Shown here piece by piece: positions 23,993 through 33,980 of a stretch of DNA of 64,000 nucleotides (within the stretch, counting starts at the first letter, position 1; the number at the start of each line of letters is the position of its first letter). Below the pieces are notes generated by a model. It saw only the letters and a program-made list of their open reading frames with translations. It had not been told where the DNA came from and ran no database searches. The stretch is from Streptomyces chattanoogensis (GTDB lineage Bacteria > Actinomycetota > Actinomycetes > Streptomycetales > Streptomycetaceae): the NCBI RefSeq assembly GCF_001294335.1, contig NZ_LGKG01000207.1, positions 186,001-250,000 of the forward strand, in the 5' to 3' direction. Made by a program: the position numbers and the translations under genes.

Positions 23993-26899
23993 GTGATCGG
24001 GATGGGGCTCATGGGAGGAGTGGGCATCAGCCCCGTACGCGCCCGTGAGCAGTTTCTTCGCGGTGGGTCGGTCGAGGGGACGGTGCGCAGCCCGATCCTG
24101 AGTTCGTGGCAGCGTTCCCAGGAGCTGGGACTCTCGCCGGAAGGCTGCGAGCTTCCCTTCCTCCAGGATCTCGATCTGGACGGCCGGCTCGTCCGCGCCG
24201 CCATGCCCGTACTGGACCGGCTCCAGTCCATGTTCGCGGGCAGGAACATGAACGTGTCCCTCGCCGATGGCCGCGGGGCGGTGCTGCAACGGCGCTTCGG
24301 CGAAGCCTCGCTGGTCAGGCATCTGGCCGCGATCCAGAGCGTCCCCGGTTTCGTGTTCGCCGAGCAGTTCGGCGGGACCAACGGAATCGGTCTGGCCCTC
24401 GCGGAACGGCAGCTGATCAATGTGTACGGCGCCGAGCACTTCGCCGAGCGCTCGCAGTCAAGTGCCTGTTCGGCAATTCCCGTCCGGGACCTGCTCAATG
24501 GGCGTATCGAAGGCGTGCTGTGCTTCGGCTATCCGCTCTCCGATACGGATGCGGCGCTCAACACCGTGATCCGCAGGGCAGCCGGTGCCATCGAACGGCG
24601 GCTGCTGGAGCAGAGTTCGACGCGGGAGCGCGCCTTGCTGCAGGCGTATCTCGACGCCCGGCACCACGCGCCGGCCGACGACGCCACGGGCGACGGGCAG
24701 CTGGGGGAGCTTTCCCGGAGCGGACTGGACTGGCGCGATCAGATGATCCTGAAGGAGCGGGCCGCCGATCTGATCTCCGCGGCCCAGCGAGCCGCCGTCG
24801 AGGTGGCGCTGCCCGGCGGCCGGCGGGTCACCCTGCTGAGCCGGCCGGTCACCAGCCCCTCCGGGGTGGAGGGCGTCGTCATCGAGGCGGTCCTGCCCAC
24901 CGCGCATCTCCGGCTCACCGTTCCCGCCGAGGCCGCCGCGCCGCCCGCCCCCCTGGCGCTGCAGGCCCTCGCCCCGGCCGTCCCGCCGTCCGGGCAGGCT
25001 CCCGGCAGCGCACCCGGCCGACCGGCGATGACGGCTCGCAAGCCCGGCACGCCCGCCGGGCCCCGTACGCCCGGCGGCACCACAGGCACCGAACCGGCCG
25101 AACGAGCCGAGCCTGGCGAGAGCACGACCAGTGGGCTGGTGATGGTGGGCGAGCCGGGAGTCGGCAAGTACGCCGTGGCGGCCCGCCGCCGCCTGGAGCT
25201 GCTGTCCGAGGCCAGCGCCCGTATCGGCACCACCCTGGACGTGAGCCGCACCGCCCGCGAACTCGCCGAGATGGCCGTTCCGCGCCTGGCCGACTTCGTC
25301 ACCATCGACCTCCCCGAGGCAGTGCTGCGCGGCGAGGAGCCGGCCGATCCCCGGATCGGCCTCTTCCGCACGGTGGTCCACGGATACCGCGACGACTGCC
25401 CCTTCTACCCCGCCGGTGAACCGGTCGACCTGCGCGCCACCACACCGCAGCTCCGCTGTCTGGCCGGCGGCCAGCCCGTACTCGAGCCCGATCTGAGGAG
25501 CGCCACGGGCTGGATCGCCCAGGATCCCGCGCACGCCCAGCGCCTCCTCGACCACAACGTCCACTCGCTGATCGCCGTTCCCCTCCTCGCCCGTGGCATC
25601 GCCGTGGGCATCGCGAGCTTCTACCGCTCCCGGGACCCCGCCCCCTTCGGGGACGACGACCTCTCCCTGGCACAGGAGCTCGCCACCCGCGCCGCCATCT
25701 GCATCGACAACGCCCGCCGCTACACACGCGAACACGCCATGGTGCTAGCCCTGCAGCGCAGCCTGCTGCCGCACAGCTTCCCCGAGCAGAACGCCGTCGA
25801 GGTCGCCTACCGCTATATGCCGGCCGAGTCCGGGGTCGGCGGAGACTGGTTCGACGTCATTCCCCTCTCCAGCAGCCGCGTCGCCCTCGTCGTCGGGGAT
25901 GTCGTCGGCCACGGGCTGCACGCCGCCGCCACCATGGGCCGACTGCGCACCGCCGCCCGTAACTTCGCCGAGCTCGACCTCGCCCCCGACGAAGTCCTCA
26001 CCTTCCTCGACAACCTCGTCGGGCGCCTCGACCGGGACGAGGGCGCCGAGGAGCTCTCCGCGAGCAGCACCGGCATCATCGGCGCCACCTGCCTGTACGC
26101 CATCTACGACCCGACCTCGCAGCAGTGCGTCATGGCCCGGGCCGGCCACCCGCCGCCCGCGCTGGTCGGGCCCGACGGCACCGTCACCTTCCCCGACCTC
26201 CCCGCCGGACCGCCGCTGGGCCTGGGCGGCCTCCCCTTCGAGACCGCCGAATTCCACCTTCCCGAAGGCAGCCAGCTGGTCCTCTACACCGACGGGCTCC
26301 TGGCAAACCGCCACCACGACTTCGACACGGCCCTCGACCGGCTGCGCCGGGCCCTTGCGCACCCGAGCCGCCCGCCCGAGGACACCTGCGAGGCGGTTCT
26401 GCGCACCGTGGTGCCCCACCACCCCGACGATGACATCGCCCTGCTCGTCGCCCGCACCCACGCCCTGGACTCCCACCGGATCGCCACCTGGGACCTGCCC
26501 GCCGACCCGGCTCTCGTCTCCGGCATCCGCGCCGCCGTGACGCGCCAGCTGACCGCATGGGGGCTGGACGAAGTCGTCTTCGCCACCGAACTCCTGCTCA
26601 GCGAGCTGGTCACCAATGCCATCCGCTACGGCACCGGCCCCATCCAGGTGCGCCTGCTCTACGACCGCACGCTGACCTGCGAGGTCTCCGACCACAGCAG
26701 CACCGCCCCGCATCTGCGCCATGCCACCACCACCGACGAGGGCGGCCGCGGCCTGTTCCTCGTCGCCCAGCTCACCCAGGCCTGGGGCACCCGCTACACC
26801 GGCGACGGCAAGGTCATCTGGGCCGAATGCGCTCTGGAGGTACCCGCAGGCAAGCCCGGCGTCCTCGAGAGCTGTTTCGACGACATTCCCGCCATCTGA
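23993..26899 (+). CDS. Multidomain PP2C (SpoIIE-type) phosphatase with AcoR-like GAF, second GAF and HATPase domains
   Basis: 968 residues; start is the GTG at 23993 or the ATG at 24002 (GAGGGA upstream). Residues 20-220 resemble the N-terminus of AcoR/DhaR-type sigma-54 activators (SPILSSWQRSQELGLSP, FGGTNGIGLALAERQ, SACSAIPVRDLLNGRIEGVL). Next comes a Pro/Ala-rich linker, then VMVGEPGVGK (GEPGVGK at 386-392), which looks like the remnant P-loop of an AAA+ domain that is otherwise gone. A GAF domain follows (405-560), then the SpoIIE phosphatase (590-820; [42 protein letters not shown]) and an anti-sigma-factor-type HATPase (835-955; LLLSELVTNAIRYG). It probably dephosphorylates and binds anti-sigma antagonists in response to a small ligand. 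Confidence 0.9.
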   Translation: MIGMGLMGGVGISPVRAREQFLRGGSVEGTVRSPILSSWQRSQELGLSPEGCELPFLQDLDLDGRLVRAAMPVLDRLQSMFAGRNMNVSLADGRGAVLQRRFGEASLVRHLAAIQSVPGFVFAEQFGGTNGIGLALAERQLINVYGAEHFAERSQSSACSAIPVRDLLNGRIEGVLCFGYPLSDTDAALNTVIRRAAGAIERRLLEQSSTRERALLQAYLDARHHAPADDATGDGQLGELSRSGLDWRDQMILKERAADLISAAQRAAVEVALPGGRRVTLLSRPVTSPSGVEGVVIEAVLPTAHLRLTVPAEAAAPPAPLALQALAPAVPPSGQAPGSAPGRPAMTARKPGTPAGPRTPGGTTGTEPAERAEPGESTTSGLVMVGEPGVGKYAVAARRRLELLSEASARIGTTLDVSRTARELAEMAVPRLADFVTIDLPEAVLRGEEPADPRIGLFRTVVHGYRDDCPFYPAGEPVDLRATTPQLRCLAGGQPVLEPDLRSATGWIAQDPAHAQRLLDHNVHSLIAVPLLARGIAVGIASFYRSRDPAPFGDDDLSLAQELATRAAICIDNARRYTREHAMVLALQRSLLPHSFPEQNAVEVAYRYMPAESGVGGDWFDVIPLSSSRVALVVGDVVGHGLHAAATMGRLRTAARNFAELDLAPDEVLTFLDNLVGRLDRDEGAEELSASSTGIIGATCLYAIYDPTSQQCVMARAGHPPPALVGPDGTVTFPDLPAGPPLGLGGLPFETAEFHLPEGSQLVLYTDGLLANRHHDFDTALDRLRRALAHPSRPPEDTCEAVLRTVVPHHPDDDIALLVARTHALDSHRIATWDLPADPALVSGIRAAVTRQLTAWGLDEVVFATELLLSELVTNAIRYGTGPIQVRLLYDRTLTCEVSDHSSTAPHLRHATTTDEGGRGLFLVAQLTQAWGTRYTGDGKVIWAECALEVPAGKPGVLESCFDDIPAI

Positions 26900-26994
26900 C
26901 GGTCCGTCCGGTAAAGCGGTCAAAGAGGGCCGTACCATGCGGAAACGCGATAGCAGATGCTGGAAGTGGCAGAGGCCGAACCCCGGAGAAGTCT

Positions 26995-28530
26995 GTGCAC
27001 GACGCTCCCGACCACGCTCCTCCCCCGCGCCATGGCCCGGGGCCTCTCGTGCGCATCCGCGGTCTCGGCAAGCGGTTCGGCGGCACGCTCGCGCTGGACG
27101 CGGTCGACCTCGACATCCGTTCCGGCAGCATCCTCGCCCTGCTCGGTCCCAACGGTGCCGGAAAGTCCACCCTCATCAAGGTGCTCGCGGGCGTCCACTC
27201 CGCGGACGCGGGCGAGGTGACGGTCGCCGGGCATCCGCTCGGCTCCGAAGCCGCCTCCCGCACCATGTCCTTCATCCACCAGGACCTGGGGCTGGTGGAG
27301 TGGATGACGGTCGCGGAGAACATCGCCCTGGGCGCCGGCTATCCACGCCGTGCGGGACTGCTGTCCTGGCGGATGGCCCGGGAACAATGCGCCGAGGCCC
27401 TGAAGATCATCGCCGCGCACCTCGATCCGCGTGCCGTCCTCGCCGACCTCCCCCGGGCCGAACGGTCCCTGGTGGCCATCGCCCGCGCCCTGTCCACCCG
27501 AGCCGAACTCATCGTCCTCGACGAGCCGACCGCCAGCCTCCCGGCAGCGGACTGCGCCCGGCTCTTCGACGTCCTGCACACCCTGCGCGACCAGGGCCAC
27601 GCCATCGTCTACGTCACCCACCGGCTCGACGAGGTGTACCGGGTCGCCGACGCCTTCGCCATCCTGCGCGACGGCCGCCTCATCAGCCGGGGCCGGCTCG
27701 CCGACCACAGCCCCGCCCGGCTGGTGCGCGACATCGTGGGCCACGAACCGGGCGGCTACGGGCCCGCGCCCGCCGCCGGCCCGCCCGTCCTGCGCCTGGA
27801 CGGCGTGGAGACCGACGCCACCGGACCGGTCAGCCTGGAACTGCGCGCCGGTGAAATCCTCGGCATGGTGGGGCTCACCGGCGCCGGACACATGGAGCTG
27901 GGCCGCGCCCTCGCCGGTGCCCGGCCGGTCCTCGGCGGACGGGCCCTGCTCGACGGGCGGCCGTACCGGCCGGGCACGGTCGCCGACGCCGTCGGATCCG
28001 GCGTCGGTTTCGTCACCAGCAACCGTCAGGAGGAGGGCTGCGCCGCCGAACTGACCGTACGGGAGAACTTCCTGGCCAACCCGCGGGCGGGCGGCCGGCC
28101 GGCGTTCCACTGGACCGGCCCCCGGCGCGAGCGGGCCGAGGCCACTGCGCTGATCGAGCGGTTCGCGGTGCACCCCCAGGACAGCGAGGCGCCGATCGCC
28201 ACCCTGTCCGGGGGAAACCAGCAGAAGATCATGATCGGCCGGTGGCTCAGGATGAGCCGGCGCCTGCTGATCCTCGAAGAGCCGACGGCCGGGGTGGACA
28301 TCGGCGCCAAGACGGCCGTCTACCGCCTGCTCCGGGAGGCCCTGGCCGAAGGCACCGCCGTGCTGCTCATCTCCACCGACTTCGAGGAGGTCGCCCACGT
28401 GTGCCACCGGGCCCTGGTATTCGTCCGCGGAGCGGTGACGGTGGAGCTGACCGGCGAGTCCCTCACCGTCAGCGAACTCGCCCGTGCCTCCTCGGCCATG
28501 GCCCCGCTCACCGGGACGACGGGACCATGA
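26995..28530 (+). CDS. Ribose/sugar-type ABC importer ATPase (RbsA family)
   Basis: 511 residues from the GTG at 26995, chosen for GGAGA upstream and the usual RbsA length. Two tandem ATPase domains: the first has Walker A GPNGAGKST and Walker B LIVLDEPTASLP but a poor signature (LPRAERSLVAIARA). The second has the degenerate P-loop GLTGAGHMELGRAL, lacking the lysine, together with a good LSGGNQQK signature and EEPTAGVDIGAK. This split is normal for the family, which imports pentoses, hexoses, autoinducer-2 or purine nucleosides. The stop overlaps the permease ATG (ATGA). It lies 95 bases after the signalling gene and may share its transcript. Confidence 0.92.
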   Translation: MHDAPDHAPPPRHGPGPLVRIRGLGKRFGGTLALDAVDLDIRSGSILALLGPNGAGKSTLIKVLAGVHSADAGEVTVAGHPLGSEAASRTMSFIHQDLGLVEWMTVAENIALGAGYPRRAGLLSWRMAREQCAEALKIIAAHLDPRAVLADLPRAERSLVAIARALSTRAELIVLDEPTASLPAADCARLFDVLHTLRDQGHAIVYVTHRLDEVYRVADAFAILRDGRLISRGRLADHSPARLVRDIVGHEPGGYGPAPAAGPPVLRLDGVETDATGPVSLELRAGEILGMVGLTGAGHMELGRALAGARPVLGGRALLDGRPYRPGTVADAVGSGVGFVTSNRQEEGCAAELTVRENFLANPRAGGRPAFHWTGPRRERAEATALIERFAVHPQDSEAPIATLSGGNQQKIMIGRWLRMSRRLLILEEPTAGVDIGAKTAVYRLLREALAEGTAVLLISTDFEEVAHVCHRALVFVRGAVTVELTGESLTVSELARASSAMAPLTGTTGP

Positions 28531-29570
28531 GGCCCGGTCCCCGCCCCCGTTCGCCGGGCCGCCGGCTCGGACACCTCATCGGCGCCTACGGCCTCCTGGC
28601 CCTGGCCGCCCTGCTGTTCCTGGTGTTCTCCCTCGCTCTGCCGGACACCTTCCCCACCCTGGACAACATCTCCGCGGTCCTGTCCAACCAGGCGATCCCC
28701 GCGCTCCTCGCGCTCGGCGCGATGATCCCCATCGTCACCGCCAAGTTCGACCTGTCCATCGGCTACGGACTCGGCCTCGCGCACGTCATGACGATGCAGC
28801 TCATCGCGGTCGACGCGTGGCCCTGGCCGCTCGCCTGCCTCGTGGTGGTCGTCGGCGGGGCGGTCGTGGGCGTCTTCAACGGCGTCGTCGTCGAATTCGC
28901 GAAGATCGACTCGTTCATCGCCACGCTGGGCACCGGCAGCATCCTGTACGCCCTCACCGGCTGGATCACCAACGGCGCCCGGATCGTCCCCGGCCCGCAG
29001 GGCCTGCCGCCCGCGTTCACCGACCTGTACGACTCCAGGTTCCTCGGCCTGCCGGTGCCCGCCTTCTACGTCCTCGCGCTCACCGCCGTGCTGTGGCTGT
29101 TCCTGGAACGGCTGCCCCTCGGCCGGTACCTGTACGTCATCGGCTCCAACCCCCGCGCCGCCGCCCTGGTGGGCATCCCGACCCGGCGCTATGTCATCTA
29201 CGCCTTCGCCGGATCGGGTCTGATCGTCGGCATCGCAGGTGTGCTGCTCGCCGCGCAGCAGCGGATCGGCAACCCCAGCGTCGGCCTGGACTACCTGCTG
29301 CCCGCGTTCGTCGGGGCGCTGCTCGGCTCCACCGCGATCAAGCCCGGCCGCGCCAACGCCCTGGGCACCCTGATCGCCGTCGTCATCCTCGCCATCGGCC
29401 TCGCCGGCATCGGTCAGCTCGGCGCCCAGTTCTGGGTCACCCCGCTGTTCAACGGCGCCACCCTGCTCATCGCCGTCGGCATGGCCGGCTATGCCGCCCG
29501 CCGTCAGCTGCGCCGCCGACGGACGGAACCTCCCGGAACCCGCCGTGACATGACCGAGGTCACCTCATGA
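28527..29570 (+). CDS. Ribose/sugar-type ABC importer permease (RbsC family)
   Basis: 347 residues from the ATG at 28527, which overlaps the ATPase stop. About 8-10 membrane helices. Family motifs: IPIVTAKFDLSIGYGLGLAH (the VxxGGxDLSVG region), VVEFAKIDSFIATLGTGSIL (the K-hxxFIxTLGT motif), YLYVIGSNPRAAALVGIPTRRY (the GGNxxAAxxxGI ATPase-contact motif) and the helix ending GSTAIKPGRANALGT. It belongs to the sugar importer with its flanking genes, and its own stop overlaps the ATG of the receptor gene (ATGA at 29567). Confidence 0.92.
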   Translation: MRPGPRPRSPGRRLGHLIGAYGLLALAALLFLVFSLALPDTFPTLDNISAVLSNQAIPALLALGAMIPIVTAKFDLSIGYGLGLAHVMTMQLIAVDAWPWPLACLVVVVGGAVVGVFNGVVVEFAKIDSFIATLGTGSILYALTGWITNGARIVPGPQGLPPAFTDLYDSRFLGLPVPAFYVLALTAVLWLFLERLPLGRYLYVIGSNPRAAALVGIPTRRYVIYAFAGSGLIVGIAGVLLAAQQRIGNPSVGLDYLLPAFVGALLGSTAIKPGRANALGTLIAVVILAIGLAGIGQLGAQFWVTPLFNGATLLIAVGMAGYAARRQLRRRRTEPPGTRRDMTEVTS

Positions 29571-30781
29571 CCGCCGGCCACCACCGACGTGTCCCCCTCG
29601 CCGTGACGATCGCCGTCCTCACCGCCCTCACCGTCCTCACCGGCTGCGAGCGGGGCGCATCGAGCGGCGGCGGGCCCTCCTCGACCGGGCCGGCGAAGTC
29701 CGGCTGCCCCGCCGCCCTGGGCCGGGCCGAGACGGCCGTCCGGCAGGCCGAACAGAACCGTCCCGCGGTCAACGGCCCCACCAGCGGCCCCCGGGCAGCC
29801 TCCGGCAAGAGCATCGTCTACGTGGCGCAGACCATGACCAACCCCGGCGTCGCGGGCGCCGCCAAGGGGGTGGCGGAAGCCGCGAAAGCCATCGGCTGGA
29901 AGGTCCGGGTGATCGACGGCCAGGGCACGCCCGCCGGGATCCAGGCGGCATTCAGCCAGGCCATCGCGCTGCGGCCGTCGGGCATCGTCATCGGCGGCTT
30001 CGACCCCAAGCTGACGTCGCAACAGGTCGCGAAGGCCAACGCGGAACACCTCCCGCTCATCGGCTGGCATGCGGTCGACTCCCCCGGCCCGAGCAAGGAC
30101 CCCGAACTCTTCAGCAACATCACCACCAGGGTCCAGGACGTCGCGAGGATCAGCGCGGACTGGATCATCACGCACTCCCACGGCAACGCCGGAGTCGTCA
30201 TCTTCACCGACGCCTCGATCCCGTTCGCCAGAACCAAGTCCGAACTCATCAAGAAACAGCTCGCCACCTGCCCCGGCCTGCGGCTCCTGGCGGAGGAGAA
30301 CATTCCGATCTCGGACACCAGCAGCCGGACTCCGCAGGAGGTCTCGTCGCTGCTCTCCCGCTTCGGCGACACCTGGACCCATTCCGTCGCCATCAACGAC
30401 GTGTATTTCGCGGACGCCGCCCCGGCCCTGCGCGCAGCGCGCAAGAAAGGAGCCGGGGCGCCCTACAACATCGGCGCGGGCGACGGCGACCCCTCCGCCT
30501 TCCAGCGCATCAACAGCAAACAGTTCCAGGCAGCCACCGTCCCCGAGCCCTTCGCCCAGCAGGGCTGGCAGATCCTCGACGAATTCAACCGCGCCTTCCA
30601 CGGCAGGCCCGCCAGCGGATACGTCGCCCCCGTACACATCGCCACCGCCGTCAACAGCCGCGGGGCGACGACATGGGATCCGCCCGGCTACCGCGCCGCG
30701 TATCTGAAGATCTGGGGCAGGTGGTTCAGGCCGGTGCCGGGAGGCCGCGCAGCAGGTCCGCCGCCTTCTCGGCGATCATGA
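29567..30781 (+). CDS. Sugar-type ABC importer substrate-binding lipoprotein
   Basis: 404 residues with a lipoprotein signal ending in LTGC. The mature protein has the periplasmic-binding-protein-4 fold: [21 protein letters not shown], a Rossmann-like repeat with [29 protein letters not shown] and [17 protein letters not shown]. It lacks the usual WKFxxGxNK-type ribose-binding landmarks that I could check, so the ligand is open. The last 19 codons (30726-30781) overlap the 3' end of the convergent GMC oxidoreductase by 56 bases, which suggests that this C-terminal Arg/Pro/Gly tail is a recent extension or that one stop is mis-sited. Confidence 0.88.
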   Translation: MTAGHHRRVPLAVTIAVLTALTVLTGCERGASSGGGPSSTGPAKSGCPAALGRAETAVRQAEQNRPAVNGPTSGPRAASGKSIVYVAQTMTNPGVAGAAKGVAEAAKAIGWKVRVIDGQGTPAGIQAAFSQAIALRPSGIVIGGFDPKLTSQQVAKANAEHLPLIGWHAVDSPGPSKDPELFSNITTRVQDVARISADWIITHSHGNAGVVIFTDASIPFARTKSELIKKQLATCPGLRLLAEENIPISDTSSRTPQEVSSLLSRFGDTWTHSVAINDVYFADAAPALRAARKKGAGAPYNIGAGDGDPSAFQRINSKQFQAATVPEPFAQQGWQILDEFNRAFHGRPASGYVAPVHIATAVNSRGATTWDPPGYRAAYLKIWGRWFRPVPGGRAAGPPPSRRS

Positions 30782-32282
30782 TGGTGGGGGCGTTCGTATT
30801 GCCCCGTACCACGGTGGGCATCACCGAGGCGTCCACCACCCGCAGACCGCTCACCCCGTGCACGCGGAGCCGGGAGTCGACGACCGGGCCGATGGCGCAG
30901 GTGCCCGCCGGGTGGTAGAGGGTGTGCAGCTCGCGCCGGGCGAAGTCCAGCAGGCCGGCGTCGGTGAGGGAGCCGGGGACGCGGAAGTCGGCCCTGCGGT
31001 GCTTGCGCAGACCGGGCCGGTCGGCGATGTCCAGCAGCATCCGGAGCGCCCGCACCATCGTGGCGCGGTCGTCCTCGGTGGTCAGGTAGTTGTGCAGGAT
31101 GTGCGGTGCGGCGCTGGGGACCGGGGACCGCAGGGAGACCTTGCCGCGGCTGGTGGGCGTGAGCAGGGCCGCGCCGAACATGAAGGCGTGGTCGGTGACC
31201 GGGCTGATGCCCTCGTCGTGGAACATCACCGGGGCGGCGTGCACCTGGATGTCGGGGGCGTCGAGTCCGTCGCGGGTGCGGTGGAAGCCGCCGGCCTCGC
31301 CGATGTTGGAGGTGAGCGGGCCGCGGCCCTCGGACTCCAGCAGGCGCATGTTCTCCGGTGTCCCGGCGGTCAGCAGGGATTCGGTGTCGGTCAGATACGA
31401 CAGGCCGACGTGCGGGTGGTCCTGGAGGTTCTCCCCCACCGGGAGGTCCACCCGGGCGGCGATGCCGTGGGCCGCCAGTTCACCGGCCGGGCCGATGCCG
31501 GAAAGCATCAGCAGATGCGGGGAGTTGTACGCACCCGCCGACAGCACCACCTCCCGTTCGGCGTGCCGTTGCAGCAGTTCGCCGCCCCGGTCCAGCTCGA
31601 CGCCCCTCGCGCGGTCGCCGTCGAAGAGTATGCGGGTGCACTGGGCGCCGGTGAGCACGTCGAGGTTCGGCCGGGCCAGCGCCGGCCGCAGATAGGCGAC
31701 GGCCGTACTGCACCGCATCCCGTCGCGCTGGGTGAGGTGGTAGTGGCCGACACCGTCCTGTTCGGGACCGTTGAAGTCGGCCGTGAAGGGGTGTCCGGCC
31801 TCCTGGGCAGCCGTCACATAGGCATCCGCCAGCGGATGCCGGGAGCGGCCCTCGCTGACCGTCAGCGGCCCGCCGGTGCCGTGCCAGGGCGATTTACGGC
31901 CCCGGAAGTCCTCGGCGCGCAGAAAGTACGGGAGGACGTCGTCCCAGCTCCATCCCTCGGCACCGGCGGCGGCCCAGGCGTCGTAGTCCCGCCGGTTGCC
32001 GCGGATGTAGATCATCGCGTTCATCGACGACGATCCGCCGAGCATGCGGCCCCGCGGCAGGTACCGGCGCCGGCCGTCCAGGCCCGGTTCGCAGGCGCCG
32101 AGGTAGCTCCAGTCGTACTTCGTCTGGAACAGCTTGGCGAAGGCGGCCGGTACGTGGATCTCCGGCGCGTCGTCCACCGGCCCCGCCTCGACGAGCAGCA
32201 CCCGGCGGTCCGCGTCCTCGCTGAGCCGGGCCGCCAGAACGCACCCGGCCGACCCCGCACCCACGATGATGTAGTCGTACAT
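30726..32282 (-). CDS. GMC-family FAD oxidoreductase (choline/glucose dehydrogenase type)
   Basis: 518 residues from the ATG at 32282, chosen because the protein then begins [16 protein letters not shown], the FAD-binding GxGxxG fold, and GAGGGGG lies just upstream. GMC signature 1 is [20 protein letters not shown], signature 2 appears as [16 protein letters not shown], and the catalytic His is in [11 protein letters not shown] with [15 protein letters not shown] at the end. These enzymes oxidise alcohols (choline, sugars, aromatic or long-chain alcohols). Overlapping convergently with the sugar-receptor gene, it might act on an imported substrate, but no shared control is visible. Confidence 0.9.
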   Translation of the reverse strand: MYDYIIVGAGSAGCVLAARLSEDADRRVLLVEAGPVDDAPEIHVPAAFAKLFQTKYDWSYLGACEPGLDGRRRYLPRGRMLGGSSSMNAMIYIRGNRRDYDAWAAAGAEGWSWDDVLPYFLRAEDFRGRKSPWHGTGGPLTVSEGRSRHPLADAYVTAAQEAGHPFTADFNGPEQDGVGHYHLTQRDGMRCSTAVAYLRPALARPNLDVLTGAQCTRILFDGDRARGVELDRGGELLQRHAEREVVLSAGAYNSPHLLMLSGIGPAGELAAHGIAARVDLPVGENLQDHPHVGLSYLTDTESLLTAGTPENMRLLESEGRGPLTSNIGEAGGFHRTRDGLDAPDIQVHAAPVMFHDEGISPVTDHAFMFGAALLTPTSRGKVSLRSPVPSAAPHILHNYLTTEDDRATMVRALRMLLDIADRPGLRKHRRADFRVPGSLTDAGLLDFARRELHTLYHPAGTCAIGPVVDSRLRVHGVSGLRVVDASVMPTVVRGNTNAPTIMIAEKAADLLRGLPAPA

Positions 32283-32378
32283 CCCGGCCCCCTCACCCAG
32301 CACCCCTTGCGGACCCGTCCACCCAAGCCGCATGGGCGAGTCCGCTCCCACCGGGAAATCGGCCAATGTCGAAACGCC

Positions 32379-33881
32379 TCAGCTCCGCAGGTGCCCCAGT
32401 ACGGACCGCACGGCGCGGCGCACGGCCCGGCGTGCCTCCTCGGAGTGGTCGGTCGTCTCGAAGCCGTGGTGGCCCTGCGGCACGTCGATCACCTCGACAT
32501 CGGCCCGGGAATCCTCGGCGGCGGTCAGGAACTCCTCGACCGTCGCCGCGATCTCCGGGCGCTCCAGCCCCATCCGGGTCAGCACGATCGGCAACCGCCC
32601 GGCGGTACGCACCGCGGCCGCGGGGCGGAAGGCGGAAGCGGCGGGCCCCCAGTTCGGCATCGGCGCGAGAACCGGATAGGTCGCCGCCAGGCACCGCAAC
32701 CACGGCGGGGGCGCCGCGAGCCAGTCCGCCGCCAACAGCCCGCCGGCGGAGAAGAACCACAGCGCGATGCGGTCCCCGTCGACGCGCGGATCGGCGCGTA
32801 CGAGCTCGACCGCGGCGGCGATGTCCTCGGCGGCACGCCCGTAGTCGGCGAGATCGTGCAGCCGGTGGTCCACCGTCACGCCGACCGCTCCGAGACTCGC
32901 CACGTACTGGCCGTAGCCCACGAAGCCCGGCCAGTCCCGCGGTGTGGGCCGTACGCCGGCGGGAACCGGGCCGCCGTGGACGAAGACCACCGCCGGACAA
33001 GGGTGTTCGGCATCGGGCAGATGGAGATCGACGCGTCCCGTCCGCTCGCGGGGCCGCTCCGGTACGTCCAGGAGGAAGGGCCGCAGATGCCCGGGCCGCT
33101 CCCGCACCGCCAGTCGGTGCCCTTCTCCCGCAGCCGCCCGCAGCAGTACCTCGGCCAGCTCCTCGGGAGCGGACAGCATCGGCCAGTGTCCGGTGGCGAG
33201 TTCGAAGAACGTCACCTGGGGATCGAGGAGCGCCTGGAAGCGGGGGTCGCCCAGGCCCACCAGGCCCTCGACCATGGCGATGCTCGACCCGTTGGCCACG
33301 CACAGGACACCGGTCGTCGGCAGCTTCGCCACCGCATCGGACAGCCGGAGCGGCTGGGTGAGGGTGCCCACCGGCTGGGGTTCGGCAAGGCGGTCCAGCC
33401 GCTCCAGCGCGTCCGTGGGGACACCGGCCGTGCTGCCCCATCGGTGCCATTCGCCGAGCGGCGGTGGCGGGATCCGCCAGTCGTCGTCGGCCTGCCCGGA
33501 CGGGTGCAGCAGCCTCTCCCCTACGGCCGGACCGGGCACCAGGTTGAGGGCCGGGTCGCCGTCCTGGGGCATGCCCGCGTCCAGGTAGACGATCCGGGCG
33601 ACCCGCTCCGGGCGCCGGCCGGCGGCGCCGAGCACCGGGTGGATGCCGTAGCAGTGACCGACCAGCACCACCTCCGGCGCGTCCAGCCCGTCGATCAGCC
33701 GCACCACGTCCTGGATGTGCGTCTCCAGGTCCGTGTCCGGACCGGCCAGATGACGGCGGTCCCCCATGCCGGTGAGGGTGACCGGATGCACTCCGGCTCC
33801 CGACTCGCCCAGCCGGGCGGCCACTTCCCGCCAGATCCAGCCCCCGGTGTGGGCGCCGGACACCAGAACGAACACCGTCAT
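32379..33881 (-). CDS. Two-domain alpha/beta-hydrolase fusion with a Cys nucleophile in domain 1
   Basis: 500 residues; GAGGAGG precedes the ATG at 33881. Domain 1 (1-255) resembles salicylate-esterase/methylesterase proteins (FVLVSGAHTGGWIW, VTLTGMGDRRHL), but the nucleophile elbow reads VGHCYG, placing Cys77 where Ser is normal; His232 (ATGHWPML) is the likely base. Domain 2 (260-500) is an esterase/dienelactone-hydrolase-like domain (VVFVHGGPVPAG, oxyanion HGG) with Ser378 in WFFSAGGLLAADW and His in GHHGFETTD. Cys nucleophiles occur in dienelactone hydrolases, so domain 1 may be active. It diverges from a MerR regulator 99 bases away, which probably controls it. The substrate is unknown. 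Confidence 0.82.
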   Translation of the reverse strand: MTVFVLVSGAHTGGWIWREVAARLGESGAGVHPVTLTGMGDRRHLAGPDTDLETHIQDVVRLIDGLDAPEVVLVGHCYGIHPVLGAAGRRPERVARIVYLDAGMPQDGDPALNLVPGPAVGERLLHPSGQADDDWRIPPPPLGEWHRWGSTAGVPTDALERLDRLAEPQPVGTLTQPLRLSDAVAKLPTTGVLCVANGSSIAMVEGLVGLGDPRFQALLDPQVTFFELATGHWPMLSAPEELAEVLLRAAAGEGHRLAVRERPGHLRPFLLDVPERPRERTGRVDLHLPDAEHPCPAVVFVHGGPVPAGVRPTPRDWPGFVGYGQYVASLGAVGVTVDHRLHDLADYGRAAEDIAAAVELVRADPRVDGDRIALWFFSAGGLLAADWLAAPPPWLRCLAATYPVLAPMPNWGPAASAFRPAAAVRTAGRLPIVLTRMGLERPEIAATVEEFLTAAEDSRADVEVIDVPQGHHGFETTDHSEEARRAVRRAVRSVLGHLRS

Positions 33882-33980
33882 GGATGCCTCCTCGTAGGCC
33901 TGGGTCCGCGGTGGGCCTGCCACTCAGGCCGTCCGCGCTCGCCGGTACGGTAAGAACTCCTGCTGGGGGAGGTTCAAGTC

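Noticed and set aside
30858..33953. 1031-codon plus-strand frame opposite the GMC and hydrolase genes
   Set aside because: Pure shadow with His/Arg/Gly-rich low-complexity sequence; the opposite strand carries two complete enzyme families.
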